Shown in pieces: positions 53,797 through 62,396 of a stretch of 64,000 bases of DNA; the first letter of the stretch is position 1; every line of letters starts with the position of its first letter. Location: assembly GCF_900114255.1 (NCBI RefSeq), contig NZ_FOSL01000003.1, positions 193,501 through 257,500 of the forward strand, read 5' to 3'. Both the position numbers and the translations under genes were made by a program. The notes beneath the pieces were generated by a model that saw only the letters and a program-made list of their open reading frames with translations, was not told the DNA's origin and searched no databases. The DNA comes from Neomesorhizobium albiziae. Its GTDB lineage: Bacteria > Pseudomonadota > Alphaproteobacteria > Rhizobiales > Rhizobiaceae.

Positions 53797-54654
53797 TCAG
53801 ACCGCGTGCCCGAAAGTCGAATTAATCTTCATAAGTGCTGATTTCAGTTTTTCCAGCGCGCGCGTCTCGATCTGCCGCACCCGCTCCTTGGAAATGCCAA
53901 GCATCTCGCCGAGCGATTCCAGCGTTGCGCCCTCATCCTGCAGGCGGCGCTCGCGGATGATCTTCAGTTCGCGCGGATTGAGCACGCCGAGCGCGTCGTA
54001 AAGCCATTCCGAGCGGCGTTCGACATCGATGACATCCTCGGCAACCTCGTCGGGAAGGGGATCGTCGGATATCAGGAAGTCCATGCGGTCGGATGAACCG
54101 GAATCGTCGGCGACCGGCGCATTGAGGGACGTATCAGGGCCGGACAGCCGCGAATCCATCATTGCCACGTCCGCCTCGGAAACCCCAAGCGCCGTCGAGA
54201 TTTCCCGGTAGAGAGTGCCGGCCGGAAGCGGTTCGGAATTCTGGGCGAGCCGCGCGCGCAGGCGGCGCAGATTGAAAAACAGCGATTTCTGCGCCGAACT
54301 GGTGCCGCCGCGCACGATCGACCAATTGCGCAGGATGTAGTCCTGCATCGAAGCGCGTATCCACCAGGTGGCATAGGTCGAGAAGCGCACGTCACGATCG
54401 GGCTCGAAGCGGGCCGCGGCCTCGAGGAGCCCGACGTGGCCTTCCTGGACCAGGTCACCGGTCGACAGGCCGAAATAGCGAAATTTGGAAGCCATGGAGA
54501 TGACCAGCCGCATGTGGGCGGTTGTGATCTCGTGGAGTGCCTGCTGATCGCCTTTTTCCTTCCAAAGCACAGCAAGTTCATGCTCTTGCTCGCGCGTCAG
54601 ATAGGGCGCCTTCATCGCGGCGCGGATGAGATTTCTTCTCGCCGTTTCTTCCAT
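53797..54654 (-). CDS. rpoH2: RNA polymerase sigma factor RpoH2 (sigma-32 type)
   Basis: This 285-residue sigma-70-family protein has region 2 (LVISMASKFRYFGLSTGDLV, QEGHVGLLEAAARFEPDRDV, RFSTYATWWIRASMQDYILR) and region 4 (LNPRELKIIRERRLQDEGAT, LGISKERVRQIETRALEKL). The start MEETARRNLIRAAMKAPYL and the RpoH box region (SAQKSLFFNLRRLR) fit the RpoH2 branch of rhizobia. An EcfG-type promoter upstream agrees with that. ATG 54654 has GGAG upstream; a GTG at 54663 is possible. Confidence 0.9.
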   Translation of the reverse strand: MEETARRNLIRAAMKAPYLTREQEHELAVLWKEKGDQQALHEITTAHMRLVISMASKFRYFGLSTGDLVQEGHVGLLEAAARFEPDRDVRFSTYATWWIRASMQDYILRNWSIVRGGTSSAQKSLFFNLRRLRARLAQNSEPLPAGTLYREISTALGVSEADVAMMDSRLSGPDTSLNAPVADDSGSSDRMDFLISDDPLPDEVAEDVIDVERRSEWLYDALGVLNPRELKIIRERRLQDEGATLESLGEMLGISKERVRQIETRALEKLKSALMKINSTFGHAV

Positions 54655-54784
54655 CGCCAGCACTCCACCGACCTTCGACGACGCAATTCGAACCGGAAAT
54701 TTCGGCCCCTTTCCGGAACACGTGCGGTGAGGACGAATTCCGGGTGCTTAAAAACCTGCCCGGCATCCGCCGGGACGGGTTAAG

Positions 54785-54809
54785 AACGCAAGGCGAAGCA
54801 GAACGTTCC
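54785..54809 (-). promoter_or_regulatory. EcfG/RpoE2-type promoter of rpoH2
   Basis: On the minus strand GGAAC (54809-54805) and CGTT (54788-54785) are separated by 16 bp, the consensus of the alphaproteobacterial general stress sigma factor. The site lies about 130 bp upstream of the rpoH2 start. The rest of the 354-bp gap to the AHSA1 gene shows no gene. Confidence 0.7.
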
Positions 54810-55008
54810 ACCAAAGCGCTGGGATCTTTCAGATTCCCATCCCGCGCTTAGGTCCTTGATTTTATGCGATCACTCGGCGGGCTTGCTGATGCCTGCCAGC
54901 CTCCGCATCTTCCCCGCCTTCGAACAGGTGGAGAACCCCGGCAGGCTCGCGCGAAGCTCGAAAATGAGTAAACTCCCCCGGGTTTCACGTCCGCTGGAAA
55001 GGCTCGCC

Positions 55009-55467
55009 ATGCAAGGTGCCCAAGCCGATGTCGTCCTGCACGTACGCCGGTTGCTGCGTGCGCCGCAGGAAATGGTGTTCGCCGCAATGACCCGCGCCGA
55101 CATGATGTCGCGCTGGATGTGTCCAGAGAGCTTCATTCTTTCGGCGGTGCATTCGGACCCACGCACCGGCGGCAGTTTCGGAATCGAAATGCGGTCACCC
55201 GAGGGCGTTACCTACAAAGCGGCGGGCATTTACCTGGAACTGCGCCCGCACGAACTCCTGATCTACACCTGGACCTGGGCCGAGGGACATACAATGCCCA
55301 ACATCGAGACGGTCGTGCGGGTCGAGCTTTCGCCACGGGGCGCCGAGACGCTGATGGAGATGACGCATTCCGGCCTGACCAGCGAAGAGGAGCGCGCCGC
55401 CCACGAGACCGGCTGGAACGGCGCTTTCGACAAGCTGGAAGCCTTGCTGGACGAGCACAGGGCCTGA
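55009..55467 (+). CDS. SRPBCC/AHSA1 domain protein
   Basis: This 152-residue protein is a single AHSA1-type START-like domain: VVLHVRRLLRAPQEMVFAAM, DMMSRWMCPESF, DPRTGGSFGIEM, TYKAAGIYLELRPHELLIYT and ETGWNGAFDKLEALL. Such domains bind hydrophobic ligands or act as co-chaperone-like modules. ATG 55009 was chosen because AAAGG lies 8 bp upstream and it begins at the domain; ATG 54964 adds 15 residues. No partner is evident. Confidence 0.85.
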   Translation: MQGAQADVVLHVRRLLRAPQEMVFAAMTRADMMSRWMCPESFILSAVHSDPRTGGSFGIEMRSPEGVTYKAAGIYLELRPHELLIYTWTWAEGHTMPNIETVVRVELSPRGAETLMEMTHSGLTSEEERAAHETGWNGAFDKLEALLDEHRA

Positions 55468-55499
55468 TCGACACGCAACTGGCCGGCTTTTGTTTGTGT

Positions 55500-55539
55500 A
55501 TGTCGTTACCGCAAACCGCTGCACACTTTTACGCGACAT
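55500..55539. repeat. Dispersed hairpin (ATGTCG arms)
   Basis: Arms ATGTCG / CGACAT surround the CAAACCGCTGCACACTTTT core shared with 4797 and 21315. It sits just left of the terminator. Confidence 0.6.
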
Positions 55540-55545
55540 GAGTAA

Positions 55546-55577
55546 CAAAAAAAACCCGGCCTTGCAGCCGGGTTTTT
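55546..55577. terminator. Bidirectional rho-independent terminator
   Basis: AACCCGGC-TTGCA-GCCGGGTT with an A-run on the left and a T-run on the right can terminate both the AHSA1 gene (plus) and carD (minus). Confidence 0.85.
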
Positions 55578-55601
55578 GATCTCGCGGAAGGAAAGCGTGG
55601 C

Positions 55602-56180
55602 TTATGCAGCCTCTTCCTGCTCGGCTTCCTCATTGTCGGCCTTGGTGCCGCGCTTCGGCCCCTTGTTGAGGTTTACCTCGATGAGGCGGACCGCTTCGGT
55701 CTCCGACATCTTGTTGACGGCGGCGATTTCACGCGCCATGCGGTCGAGCGCTGCTTCATAGAGCTGGCGTTCGGAATAGGACTGTTCCGGCTGGTTTTCG
55801 GCGCGGTAGAGGTCGCGCACCACCTCGGAGATGGAGATTAGGTCGCCCGAATTGATCTTTGCATCATATTCCTGGGCGCGGCGCGACCACATGGTGCGCT
55901 TCACTCGGGCACGACCCTGGACGACCTTGAGGGCGCGGTCGACATAGTCGGTTTCGGAAAGCTTGCGCATGCCGATGGAGGTTGCCTTGGCGACCGGCAC
56001 TTTCAGACGCATCTTGTCTTTCTGGAAATCGATTACGAACAGCTCAAGCTTGTGCCCAGCAACTTCCTGCTCGTCGATCGACACGATCTGGCCGACGCCG
56101 TGCGCGGGATAGACGATGTATTCACCGGTCTTGAAACCGTGACGCGTTGCTGCGGACTTCTTCTGCTGCTGAATTGCCAT
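55602..56180 (-). CDS. carD: CarD/CdnL family transcription factor
   Basis: This 192-residue protein has the RNA-polymerase-interaction domain FKTGEYIVYPAHGVGQIVSI (continuing to ELFVIDFQKDKMRLKVPVAK) and a C-terminal helical DNA-contacting part (SRRAQEYDAKINSGDLISIS, EQSYSERQLYEAALDRMARE). CdnL stabilises open complexes at housekeeping promoters in alphaproteobacteria. ATG 56180 has AGGG/AGGAG upstream. A Glu/Ala-rich tail ends the protein. Confidence 0.94.
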   Translation of the reverse strand: MAIQQQKKSAATRHGFKTGEYIVYPAHGVGQIVSIDEQEVAGHKLELFVIDFQKDKMRLKVPVAKATSIGMRKLSETDYVDRALKVVQGRARVKRTMWSRRAQEYDAKINSGDLISISEVVRDLYRAENQPEQSYSERQLYEAALDRMAREIAAVNKMSETEAVRLIEVNLNKGPKRGTKADNEEAEQEEAA

Positions 56181-56553
56181 ACGCCCTGAACTCCTGTTTT
56201 GGTACCGGCTGCGTCGCCGGAAACCTGCTGGGGCCGTAAGATGTTCGGCCAATGGTGCCGCCTGAACACATGAAGGCCATCCGGATAGACAGGGCCGGGC
56301 GGAGCGCACGACATGTGCTTTGCCCTGGCCCAAGTTGCCTTGGTCCGGATACTGGCCCTCACCTTTCAATGATTAACGCTTCTGCGCCATAGATCGACGT
56401 TGTGTCACCGGCATGTTTCTGAGTGATACCACAAAAACGTGAAAGAATCAACAATTTGCTGCATGCGCGAAGTTGCCGCGCGCCGGCGCCGTAACGCCCC
56501 GCATCATCAAATGCCGTCAGGAAGGACCGGAAACGCATCCGGTCCAGGAAAAA
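56181..56553. other. Gap upstream of carD with a probable promoter
   Basis: The minus strand holds TTGATT (56451-56446) and TATCAC (56428-56423) 17 bp apart, a plausible carD promoter about 240 bp upstream of its ATG. A GGACCGGA / TCCGGTCC hairpin (56524-56545) lies just past the fdxA stop and may end that transcript. I see no gene here. Confidence 0.45.
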
Positions 56554-56892
56554 TCAGTCTCCTTCGCCGGGTTCGGCGGAGAAGTATTTTTCGAACTTGC
56601 CATCGACGCCGTCAAACTGCTTGGCGTCCGCCGGCGGCTCCTTCTTGGCCGTTATGTTGGGCCACTTGTCGGCGTATTCGGTGTTGATCTGCAGCCACTT
56701 GTCGAGCCCCGGCTCGGTGTCGGGCTTGATGGCGTCGGCAGGGCATTCCGGCTCGCACACGCCGCAGTCAATGCACTCGTCGGGATGGATGACGAGCATG
56801 TTCTCGCCTTCATAGAAGCAGTCGACCGGACAGACCTCGATGCAGTCCATGTACTTGCATTTGATACAGTTGTCGGTCACGACATAGGTCAT
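56554..56892 (-). CDS. fdxA: Ferredoxin FdxA (7Fe type)
   Basis: This 112-residue ferredoxin has the motif [20 protein letters not shown] and then [16 protein letters not shown], the cysteine pattern of a [3Fe-4S] plus [4Fe-4S] ferredoxin. The C-terminal region ([20 protein letters not shown]) is characteristic of alphaproteobacterial FdxA. It carries electrons in the cytoplasm. AGGAG lies 6 bp before ATG 56892. A mosaic hairpin element separates it from the S4 gene upstream. Confidence 0.95.
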   Translation of the reverse strand: MTYVVTDNCIKCKYMDCIEVCPVDCFYEGENMLVIHPDECIDCGVCEPECPADAIKPDTEPGLDKWLQINTEYADKWPNITAKKEPPADAKQFDGVDGKFEKYFSAEPGEGD

Positions 56893-57022
56893 GTAAGGCT
56901 CCTGGCCGCCTCTCGGTCGTTCGATGCTCCCGCCGGTGAGGTAGCTCCTTTGATGTCCCGTGGCAAGGGCGCCGATAGCGCACCGGCCGGCTTTGCCGGA
57001 ACAGTTTTTCCCGATGTTCGGG

Positions 57023-57128
57023 CCAGAGCGGAATGCATTCAGTTGAACCGGGCATTCCGCTCTATCTGTTTGTTTTAGCCGCATTTGTGCAACGCCAGAC
57101 GATTCCGCCTGGCTGCAAAATGCTTTAG
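57023..57128. repeat. Mosaic hairpin element (GANTC-loop family)
   Basis: The complete form is seen here: hairpin one AGAGCGGAATGC ... GCATTCCGCTCT, the linker TGTTTGTTTTAGCCGCATTT, then hairpin two GCCAGACG-ATTC-CGCCTGGC (one A-C mismatch). It lies between fdxA and the S4 gene. Confidence 0.85.
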
Positions 57129-57152
57129 CCGCGAAGGCTTCGCGTCACACAG

Positions 57153-57539
57153 TCAATCGCCGTCGCGCAGCCGGTCGGTCGCGCGCCGTTCCTTCTTGGT
57201 CGGACGCCCTGAACCCGCCTCGCGCAGCGGCACCATTTCTTCGGGCAGGTTTTTGTCGCGTGGCGCCGGTTTCGGCGAGATGTCCTCGTAGAGCGTCCGC
57301 GCTTCCTCGGCTGGGCCGCGCCGCGTACCGCAATCGACAACGCGATAGATCAGCACCTGCCGGTCAAGCGTGATGGTCAGCACGTCGCCCGGCTTGACGA
57401 GGTGGGAAGCCTGATCGGCCTTGTCGCGGTTGACCCGAACACGGCCAGACTGTGCCAGTTTTGCCGCCAGCGACCGCGATTTGACCACCCGCGCGAAGAA
57501 CAACCATTTGTCGATGCGCTGGCGGCCTTCTGAAACCAT
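57153..57539 (-). CDS. S4-domain RNA-binding protein (HslR-like)
   Basis: This 128-residue protein has the S4 domain RIDKWLFFARVVKSRSLAAK, then LAQSGRVRVNRDKADQASHL and VKPGDVLTITL, plus a basic C-terminus with RPTKKERRATDRL. It resembles E. coli Hsp15 (HslR), which rescues stalled 50S subunits with nascent chains. It starts 12 bp after the helicase gene stop, so they form an operon. Confidence 0.9.
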   Translation of the reverse strand: MVSEGRQRIDKWLFFARVVKSRSLAAKLAQSGRVRVNRDKADQASHLVKPGDVLTITLDRQVLIYRVVDCGTRRGPAEEARTLYEDISPKPAPRDKNLPEEMVPLREAGSGRPTKKERRATDRLRDGD

Positions 57540-57551
57540 GGGCGGTCGCGG

Positions 57552-60500
57552 CTATTTTTTCAGCTGGTCGCGCAAGGCGGCGAGCTTGGCGAAAGGCGAA
57601 TCCGGGTCGATGCGCACCGGACGCTCCTCGCGCGGTTTCGACTGGAACTGCGGCTTACCCTGGAAACCGCCCTTCTGTCCCGGTTTGCCGCCATCGCGGC
57701 GATCCTGCCGGAAGCCCTGGCCGTCCGGCTTGCCAGGTTTGCCCTGAAACTTGCGTTCGAACCGCTCCTTGCCGCCCTCGCGCCGGTTTTTGCCATCGCC
57801 ACGCGCCTCGGCTTCGGCGCCTGGCTTGCCGTTTTGCTGGCGTCCGCGCGGCGGGCCGCCGCGATCGCGCTGGTTGCCATGGCGTTGACCTTGTCGTCCC
57901 TCGAAGCGAGCCTGCCGCCACAACAGGATTGGCTTGGGTTCGTCGGCGGGCGCCTCTGCCTTCTCGGCCACCGCTTCCGACGGCCCGGTTGCAGCTACGG
58001 CTGTTTCGGCAGTCGACTCCACCAGGGTCTGTTCCGTGCTCTCGGCATCTTGCTGAGGCGCCGGTGTCGGCTCCTCGCCGGCGCCAGCCTCCACGGCAGC
58101 AGGTTCCTCTGCCGCGACCGGCGCTGCTGTCTCGGGAGTAGTTTCCACTTCGGAAACGCTGGCGTCCGCTGCCGGGCCGCTGCCGTCGTCGGACGCGACG
58201 ACGACTTCCGCTTCCGTGGCGACCGGCGTTTCGGTTTCCGCGGTCTCGAGGCCGGCTTCAACCATGCCTGCCGGCTCCGCATCGTTCCCGGCGTCCGCTG
58301 TCGGTTCGGCGGCCTGTGCAGCCAGTTCGGCCGCTTTCTTCGCGGCGCGTTCGGCCGCGGCCTTCTCGGCCGCCTCACGCGCTGCGACATCGAGCGCTTC
58401 CAGCTTCGACTTCACCTCGGCGGCCGGCTTCGGCTCGGCGCGGTAACCCAGCCCTTTCAGAATCTCCTCGATATCGTCGGCGGTGGCGCCGAGGATCGAC
58501 ATCATCGCCGGCGTCACGAGGAAAGCGCTGCCGTCATAAGCGCCGTCCGGACGCGGCCCGGCGCCGGCGCGCCAGGAAAGCGCCGGGCGGATCAGGTCGG
58601 CGAGCCGCTCCAATATGTCGACGCGCACCGCGCGGCGGCCAAGGTTGCGGTAGCCGGCAAGCTTGTAGAACGCGCGATCGAAGGCCGGATCGATCACCAC
58701 CGAGGTGCGGCCCGACGCCAACGCATGGACCACGTCGCCGAAGCCTGCCTTGTCCTTGCCGTCGTTCTTCAACGCCCACAGCAGCGTGACCAACCCGGCC
58801 GGGCCGGGCTTCAACAGCGCCGGCACGAAGACGTGATAGGCGCCGAAGCGCACGCCGAGACGGCGAAGCGCGCCGCGAGCGTCCTGATCGAGCGACTTCA
58901 CGTCGTCGGCGATGTCGCGGCGGTTGAGCAGCCCGAAATTCTCGACGAGCTGGAAGGCGATGCCACGACCGATGCCGGTAAGCTGGTCGGCATTCTTCAG
59001 ATCGACCAGCGGCTTCAGCAGGCTCTCCACCTGGAAGTTGACGAAGCGCTCCGCCCGCGCGGCCACCTTGTCGCGCGCCGGCCCTGTCAGCTGCTCGTCG
59101 GCCAGGAGGATGACGCGCGGCTTCAGCGCGTCCTCGCCCGACGTCAGCGTCGCGATGGGCGCGCCGATCCAGCGCAGCACGCCATCGGAACCCAGCGCAA
59201 TGTCGTTGTTGCCCGAAGCCGAGAACCGCTCGGCGCGCGCCTCGAACTCCAGCGCAAGCGCTTTCTGCGCGGCGGCCTTCACCGCCTTGGCATCCTCGCC
59301 TTCGGCGGTCTGGTCCGCGGTAAAGCGGAATCCTTGCAGCTCGCCGACATGATGGCCCTCGACGAGGACCGCACCGGCAGGGCTAATTTCGGCTTCAGGC
59401 ATAGTATTCTCTCTCAGGCGCTTCATGAGCACGGAAGTCCTGCGGTCTACGAAGCGTTTCGTCAACCGCTCATGCAGGGCATCCGACAGTCTGTCTTCGA
59501 TCTCGCGCGTTTTTTCACGCCAATGTGCCGGATCGGCCAACCAGCCAGGCCGGTTGGAAACAAATGTCCAGGTGCGAATCTGCGCAATGCGGTGCGAAAG
59601 GGTGTCGATATCGCCGTCGGTCGAATCTGCGCGGCGCACCTGCTCGGCCATATATGTCTCGTCGACGTGACCCCGCTCGGCGAGATCCAGATACATCGAA
59701 GCGATCAGGTCGGAATGCTGCGCCGGCGCGATGCGGCGGTAGTCGGGCAGCGCGCAGGCCTCCCACAAAAGCGCCACGCGCTCGCGATTGGTCGCCAGCC
59801 TGCGGATTTCGGGATCGCGCGCCAGCTGGTCGAGCGCCTGCGCATCGACCGCCGGCAGGGCGCGCGTCAGCCCTTCGACCGGCGCAGGGGTCTCGATCGA
59901 CCGTTTCAGCGCATCGAGGCTTGCATAGTCGAATACGGCGGTCCGCCATTGCAGCACTTTGACGGCGTCGAACTCGTGCGCTTCGATACGATGCACCAGA
60001 TCGTCGTCGAGCGGGTCGACCTGGCCGGTGACGCCGAACGTGCCGTCGCGCAGATGGCGGCCGGCACGGCCGGCGACCTGGCCGAGCTCGGCTGCCGTCA
60101 GGTCGCGGTACTGATAACCGTCGAACTTGCGGTTCTGGGCGAAAGCCACGTGGTCGACATCGAGGTTGAGCCCCATGCCGATGGCGTCGGTGGCGACGAG
60201 ATAGTCGACGTCGCCGTTCTGGTAGATCTCGACTTGCGCATTGCGGGTGCGTGGGCTGAGCGCGCCGAGCACCACGGCAGCACCGCCACGCTGCCGGCGG
60301 ATCAGTTCGGCGATCCCGTAGACCTCGTCAGCCGAAAACGCCACGATGGCCGAGCGCCGCGGCAGTCGCGTCAGCTTTTTCTGGCCGGCATAGGCCAGGT
60401 GCGAAAGCCGGGGCCGGGTCACGACCGAGATGCCCCGCAAAAGCCGCTCGAAAATGCCCCGCATAGTCGCGGCGCCAAGAAGCAGCGTCTCATCCCGGCC

Positions 60501-60881
60501 CCGCAAATTGAGGATGCGGTCGGTGAAGATGTGGCCGCGCTCGAGATCGCCGGCGAGCTGCACTTCGTCGATCGCTACGAAGGCCGCGTTGGTTTCGCGT
60601 GGCAGCGCCTCGACCGTGCAGACCGAGTAGCGCGCTCCGGGTGGCTGTATCTTTTCCTCGCCGGTGATCAGCGCGACGTTCTGCACGCCGACCTTGTCGA
60701 CGACGCGGCCATAGACCTCGCGCGCAAGCAGCCTGAGCGGCAGGCCGATCAGCCCGCTGCCATGCGCCACCATGCGTTCGATGGCGAGATGCGTCTTGCC
60801 GGTGTTCGTCGGCCCCAGCACGGCGGTGACATCGCGCCCTGAAAGCACGAGGGGGTCGCTTTGGTTAGGCTGCAAGTTCAT
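57552..60881 (-). CDS. Suv3-like DExH RNA helicase with long low-complexity tail
   Basis: This 1109-residue protein resembles mitochondrial SUV3. It has motif I GPTNTGKT (23-30), motif II DEVQ (105-108), GAATMR, motif V TDAIGMGLNLDVDHVAF and motif VI QVAGRAGRH (268-276). The SUV3 C-terminal region follows. After about 790 comes an Ala/Glu-rich stretch of about 170 residues, then a basic Gly/Arg/Gln/Lys-rich tail (RQARFEGRQGQRHGNQRDRG and similar), typical of RNA-binding disordered regions. It probably unwinds RNA in decay. The start ATG 60881 has no clear Shine-Dalgarno sequence. Confidence 0.88.
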   Translation of the reverse strand: MNLQPNQSDPLVLSGRDVTAVLGPTNTGKTHLAIERMVAHGSGLIGLPLRLLAREVYGRVVDKVGVQNVALITGEEKIQPPGARYSVCTVEALPRETNAAFVAIDEVQLAGDLERGHIFTDRILNLRGRDETLLLGAATMRGIFERLLRGISVVTRPRLSHLAYAGQKKLTRLPRRSAIVAFSADEVYGIAELIRRQRGGAAVVLGALSPRTRNAQVEIYQNGDVDYLVATDAIGMGLNLDVDHVAFAQNRKFDGYQYRDLTAAELGQVAGRAGRHLRDGTFGVTGQVDPLDDDLVHRIEAHEFDAVKVLQWRTAVFDYASLDALKRSIETPAPVEGLTRALPAVDAQALDQLARDPEIRRLATNRERVALLWEACALPDYRRIAPAQHSDLIASMYLDLAERGHVDETYMAEQVRRADSTDGDIDTLSHRIAQIRTWTFVSNRPGWLADPAHWREKTREIEDRLSDALHERLTKRFVDRRTSVLMKRLRENTMPEAEISPAGAVLVEGHHVGELQGFRFTADQTAEGEDAKAVKAAAQKALALEFEARAERFSASGNNDIALGSDGVLRWIGAPIATLTSGEDALKPRVILLADEQLTGPARDKVAARAERFVNFQVESLLKPLVDLKNADQLTGIGRGIAFQLVENFGLLNRRDIADDVKSLDQDARGALRRLGVRFGAYHVFVPALLKPGPAGLVTLLWALKNDGKDKAGFGDVVHALASGRTSVVIDPAFDRAFYKLAGYRNLGRRAVRVDILERLADLIRPALSWRAGAGPRPDGAYDGSAFLVTPAMMSILGATADDIEEILKGLGYRAEPKPAAEVKSKLEALDVAAREAAEKAAAERAAKKAAELAAQAAEPTADAGNDAEPAGMVEAGLETAETETPVATEAEVVVASDDGSGPAADASVSEVETTPETAAPVAAEEPAAVEAGAGEEPTPAPQQDAESTEQTLVESTAETAVAATGPSEAVAEKAEAPADEPKPILLWRQARFEGRQGQRHGNQRDRGGPPRGRQQNGKPGAEAEARGDGKNRREGGKERFERKFQGKPGKPDGQGFRQDRRDGGKPGQKGGFQGKPQFQSKPREERPVRIDPDSPFAKLAALRDQLKK

Positions 60882-61624
60882 CGAAAAATGAAATCGCTTT
60901 CCCTTATGGGTCCAGCATGCGGCAGGACGGAAGCGGCGGTAGATATGAGGCAGATATCGCGACACATATAGGATTTGGCTGGCGAAACGAAAGCGGAAAA
61001 GTTGACGAATTAACGCTTGGAACGAGTCTGGAACGAATCGGCGACGAATCACTGACTCGCATGGATTCAGGTTTTGTTCACCGCGACATGTAGACTTGAG
61101 GGGTAGACGCGGCACCACATGCTGAATCGGGTTTTCGGCGCGCAGGGCGAATCCCGCGATCTTCGTTAACTTTCGTTTCGCGGAGGCAAGCCGCGCCGCC
61201 AAGACGCGGTTAACAAGCCGCTAATGCAAAGATTTCATTCAGGTTTTTGCCGGGGATTCGCAACGGCACCGGCCTGCCGGCGCGGCTTCGTTAACACTCC
61301 GCCCAAACCCGGAACGAATCGGCGACGAATCAGCGATAGGACAGTTTTCCCGTTCCGTTCACCCCAACATGTTGTGTCCTGCGGCGCCCATCGACCGAGA
61401 AAGTGAGCCGGCGTCGAGCGCCGAAGGCGCGGTTCCGCCGGACTGTTAACCTTTTCGTCCTGTTCCGGCACATGGCCTGCCCGGACACGGACGAGACGAG
61501 GAATGGCAAACTGTTGAAAAATGTTGTGATTTCCGGGTTCGGGGGTTCCCGCAATCACACGTCACAATTGTATTCGCATCGGTTTCGTGGCGTCATCGCG
61601 GCGTGTTGGTATGAGGAGGAAATC
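60882..61624. other. 743-bp gap with a 22-bp direct repeat
   Basis: The 22-bp sequence GGAACGAATCGGCGACGAAT plus CA occurs at 61030-61051 and 61311-61332, 281 bp apart. Several GTTAAC-type sites are spread between, and TTAA-N7-CTAA (61210-61224) comes within one base of a CtrA half-site pair. The gap must hold promoters for the helicase and aqpZ, but no open frame in it is convincing. Confidence 0.5.
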
Positions 61625-62314
61625 ATGACCAAACGTCTTCTTGCGGAATTTCTGGGCACATTCTGGCTTGTCTTCGGCGGCTGCGGCAGCGCGGTTCTGG
61701 CCGCCGCTTTTCCCGAACTGGGCATCGGCTTCTCCGGCGTCGCACTTGCGTTCGGTCTGACGGTCCTCACCATGGCCTATGCGGTCGGCGGCATTTCCGG
61801 CGGTCACTTCAACCCGGCGGTGTCGGTCGGCCTGTTCACGGCCGGGCGTCTGCCGGCCGGCGACCTCATCCCCTATGTCGTTGCGCAGGTCGTCGGCGCG
61901 ATCGTCGCTTCGGCGGTGCTCTACCTGATTGTCACCGGCAAGGCGGATTTCACCTCGATCGGCGGCTTCGCCACCAATGGCTACGGCGATGCCTCGCCCG
62001 GCAAGTATTCGCTGACCTCGGCGCTGCTCATCGAAGTGGTTCTGACCTTCATGTTCCTGATGATCATCCTCGGCTCCACCAGCGGCCGCGTGCCCGCCGG
62101 TTTTGCGCCGATCGCCATCGGCCTTGCGCTGACCCTGATCCACCTCGTCTCGATCCCGGTCACCAACACCTCGGTCAATCCGGCCCGCTCGACCGGCCCC
62201 GCGCTGTTCGTCGGCGGCGTCGCCCTGCAGCAGCTCTGGCTGTTCTGGGTGGCTCCGATTATCGGCGCGGCGATTGCCGGCGTCGCTCACAAGTCGCTTT
62301 TCGGCGACGAGTAA
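61625..62314 (+). CDS. aqpZ: Aquaporin Z
   Basis: This 229-residue water channel has six membrane helices and both NPA boxes (HFNPAVS, Asn63, and NTSVNPARS, Asn185). The narrow-pore arginine follows the second box (NPARS), and His in a helix-5 position (LIHLVSIP) together with a Thr/Cys pattern fits AqpZ rather than GlpF. GAGGAGG lies 6 bp before ATG 61625. It converges on phaB. Confidence 0.95.
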   Translation: MTKRLLAEFLGTFWLVFGGCGSAVLAAAFPELGIGFSGVALAFGLTVLTMAYAVGGISGGHFNPAVSVGLFTAGRLPAGDLIPYVVAQVVGAIVASAVLYLIVTGKADFTSIGGFATNGYGDASPGKYSLTSALLIEVVLTFMFLMIILGSTSGRVPAGFAPIAIGLALTLIHLVSIPVTNTSVNPARSTGPALFVGGVALQQLWLFWVAPIIGAAIAGVAHKSLFGDE

Positions 62315-62347
62315 CCGGGCATCGTCTGCCCAATCACCCTGCAAATG

Positions 62348-62375
62348 AAAAACGGCGCCCCGGGGCGCCGTTTTT
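62348..62375. terminator. Perfect 28-bp bidirectional terminator between aqpZ and phaB
   Basis: AAAAACGGCGCCCC and GGGGCGCCGTTTTT form a perfect palindrome with A- and T-runs on both sides, terminating aqpZ (plus) and phaB (minus). Confidence 0.88.
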
Positions 62376-62396
62376 GTTGGAGCGACGTAATCCCGG

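Noticed and set aside
57834-60842. A 1,002-residue plus-strand open frame opposite the helicase gene
   Set aside because: It is fully antisense to a gene with clear helicase motifs, has no recognisable domain, and long antisense frames are expected at this GC content. The same applies to 42173-44227 (opposite tkt) and 33393-35345 (opposite prpE).
61210-61224. CtrA-like site TTAA-N7-CTAA
   Set aside because: One half-site has a mismatch and GTTAAC-type sequences are common in this gap, so chance is likely.
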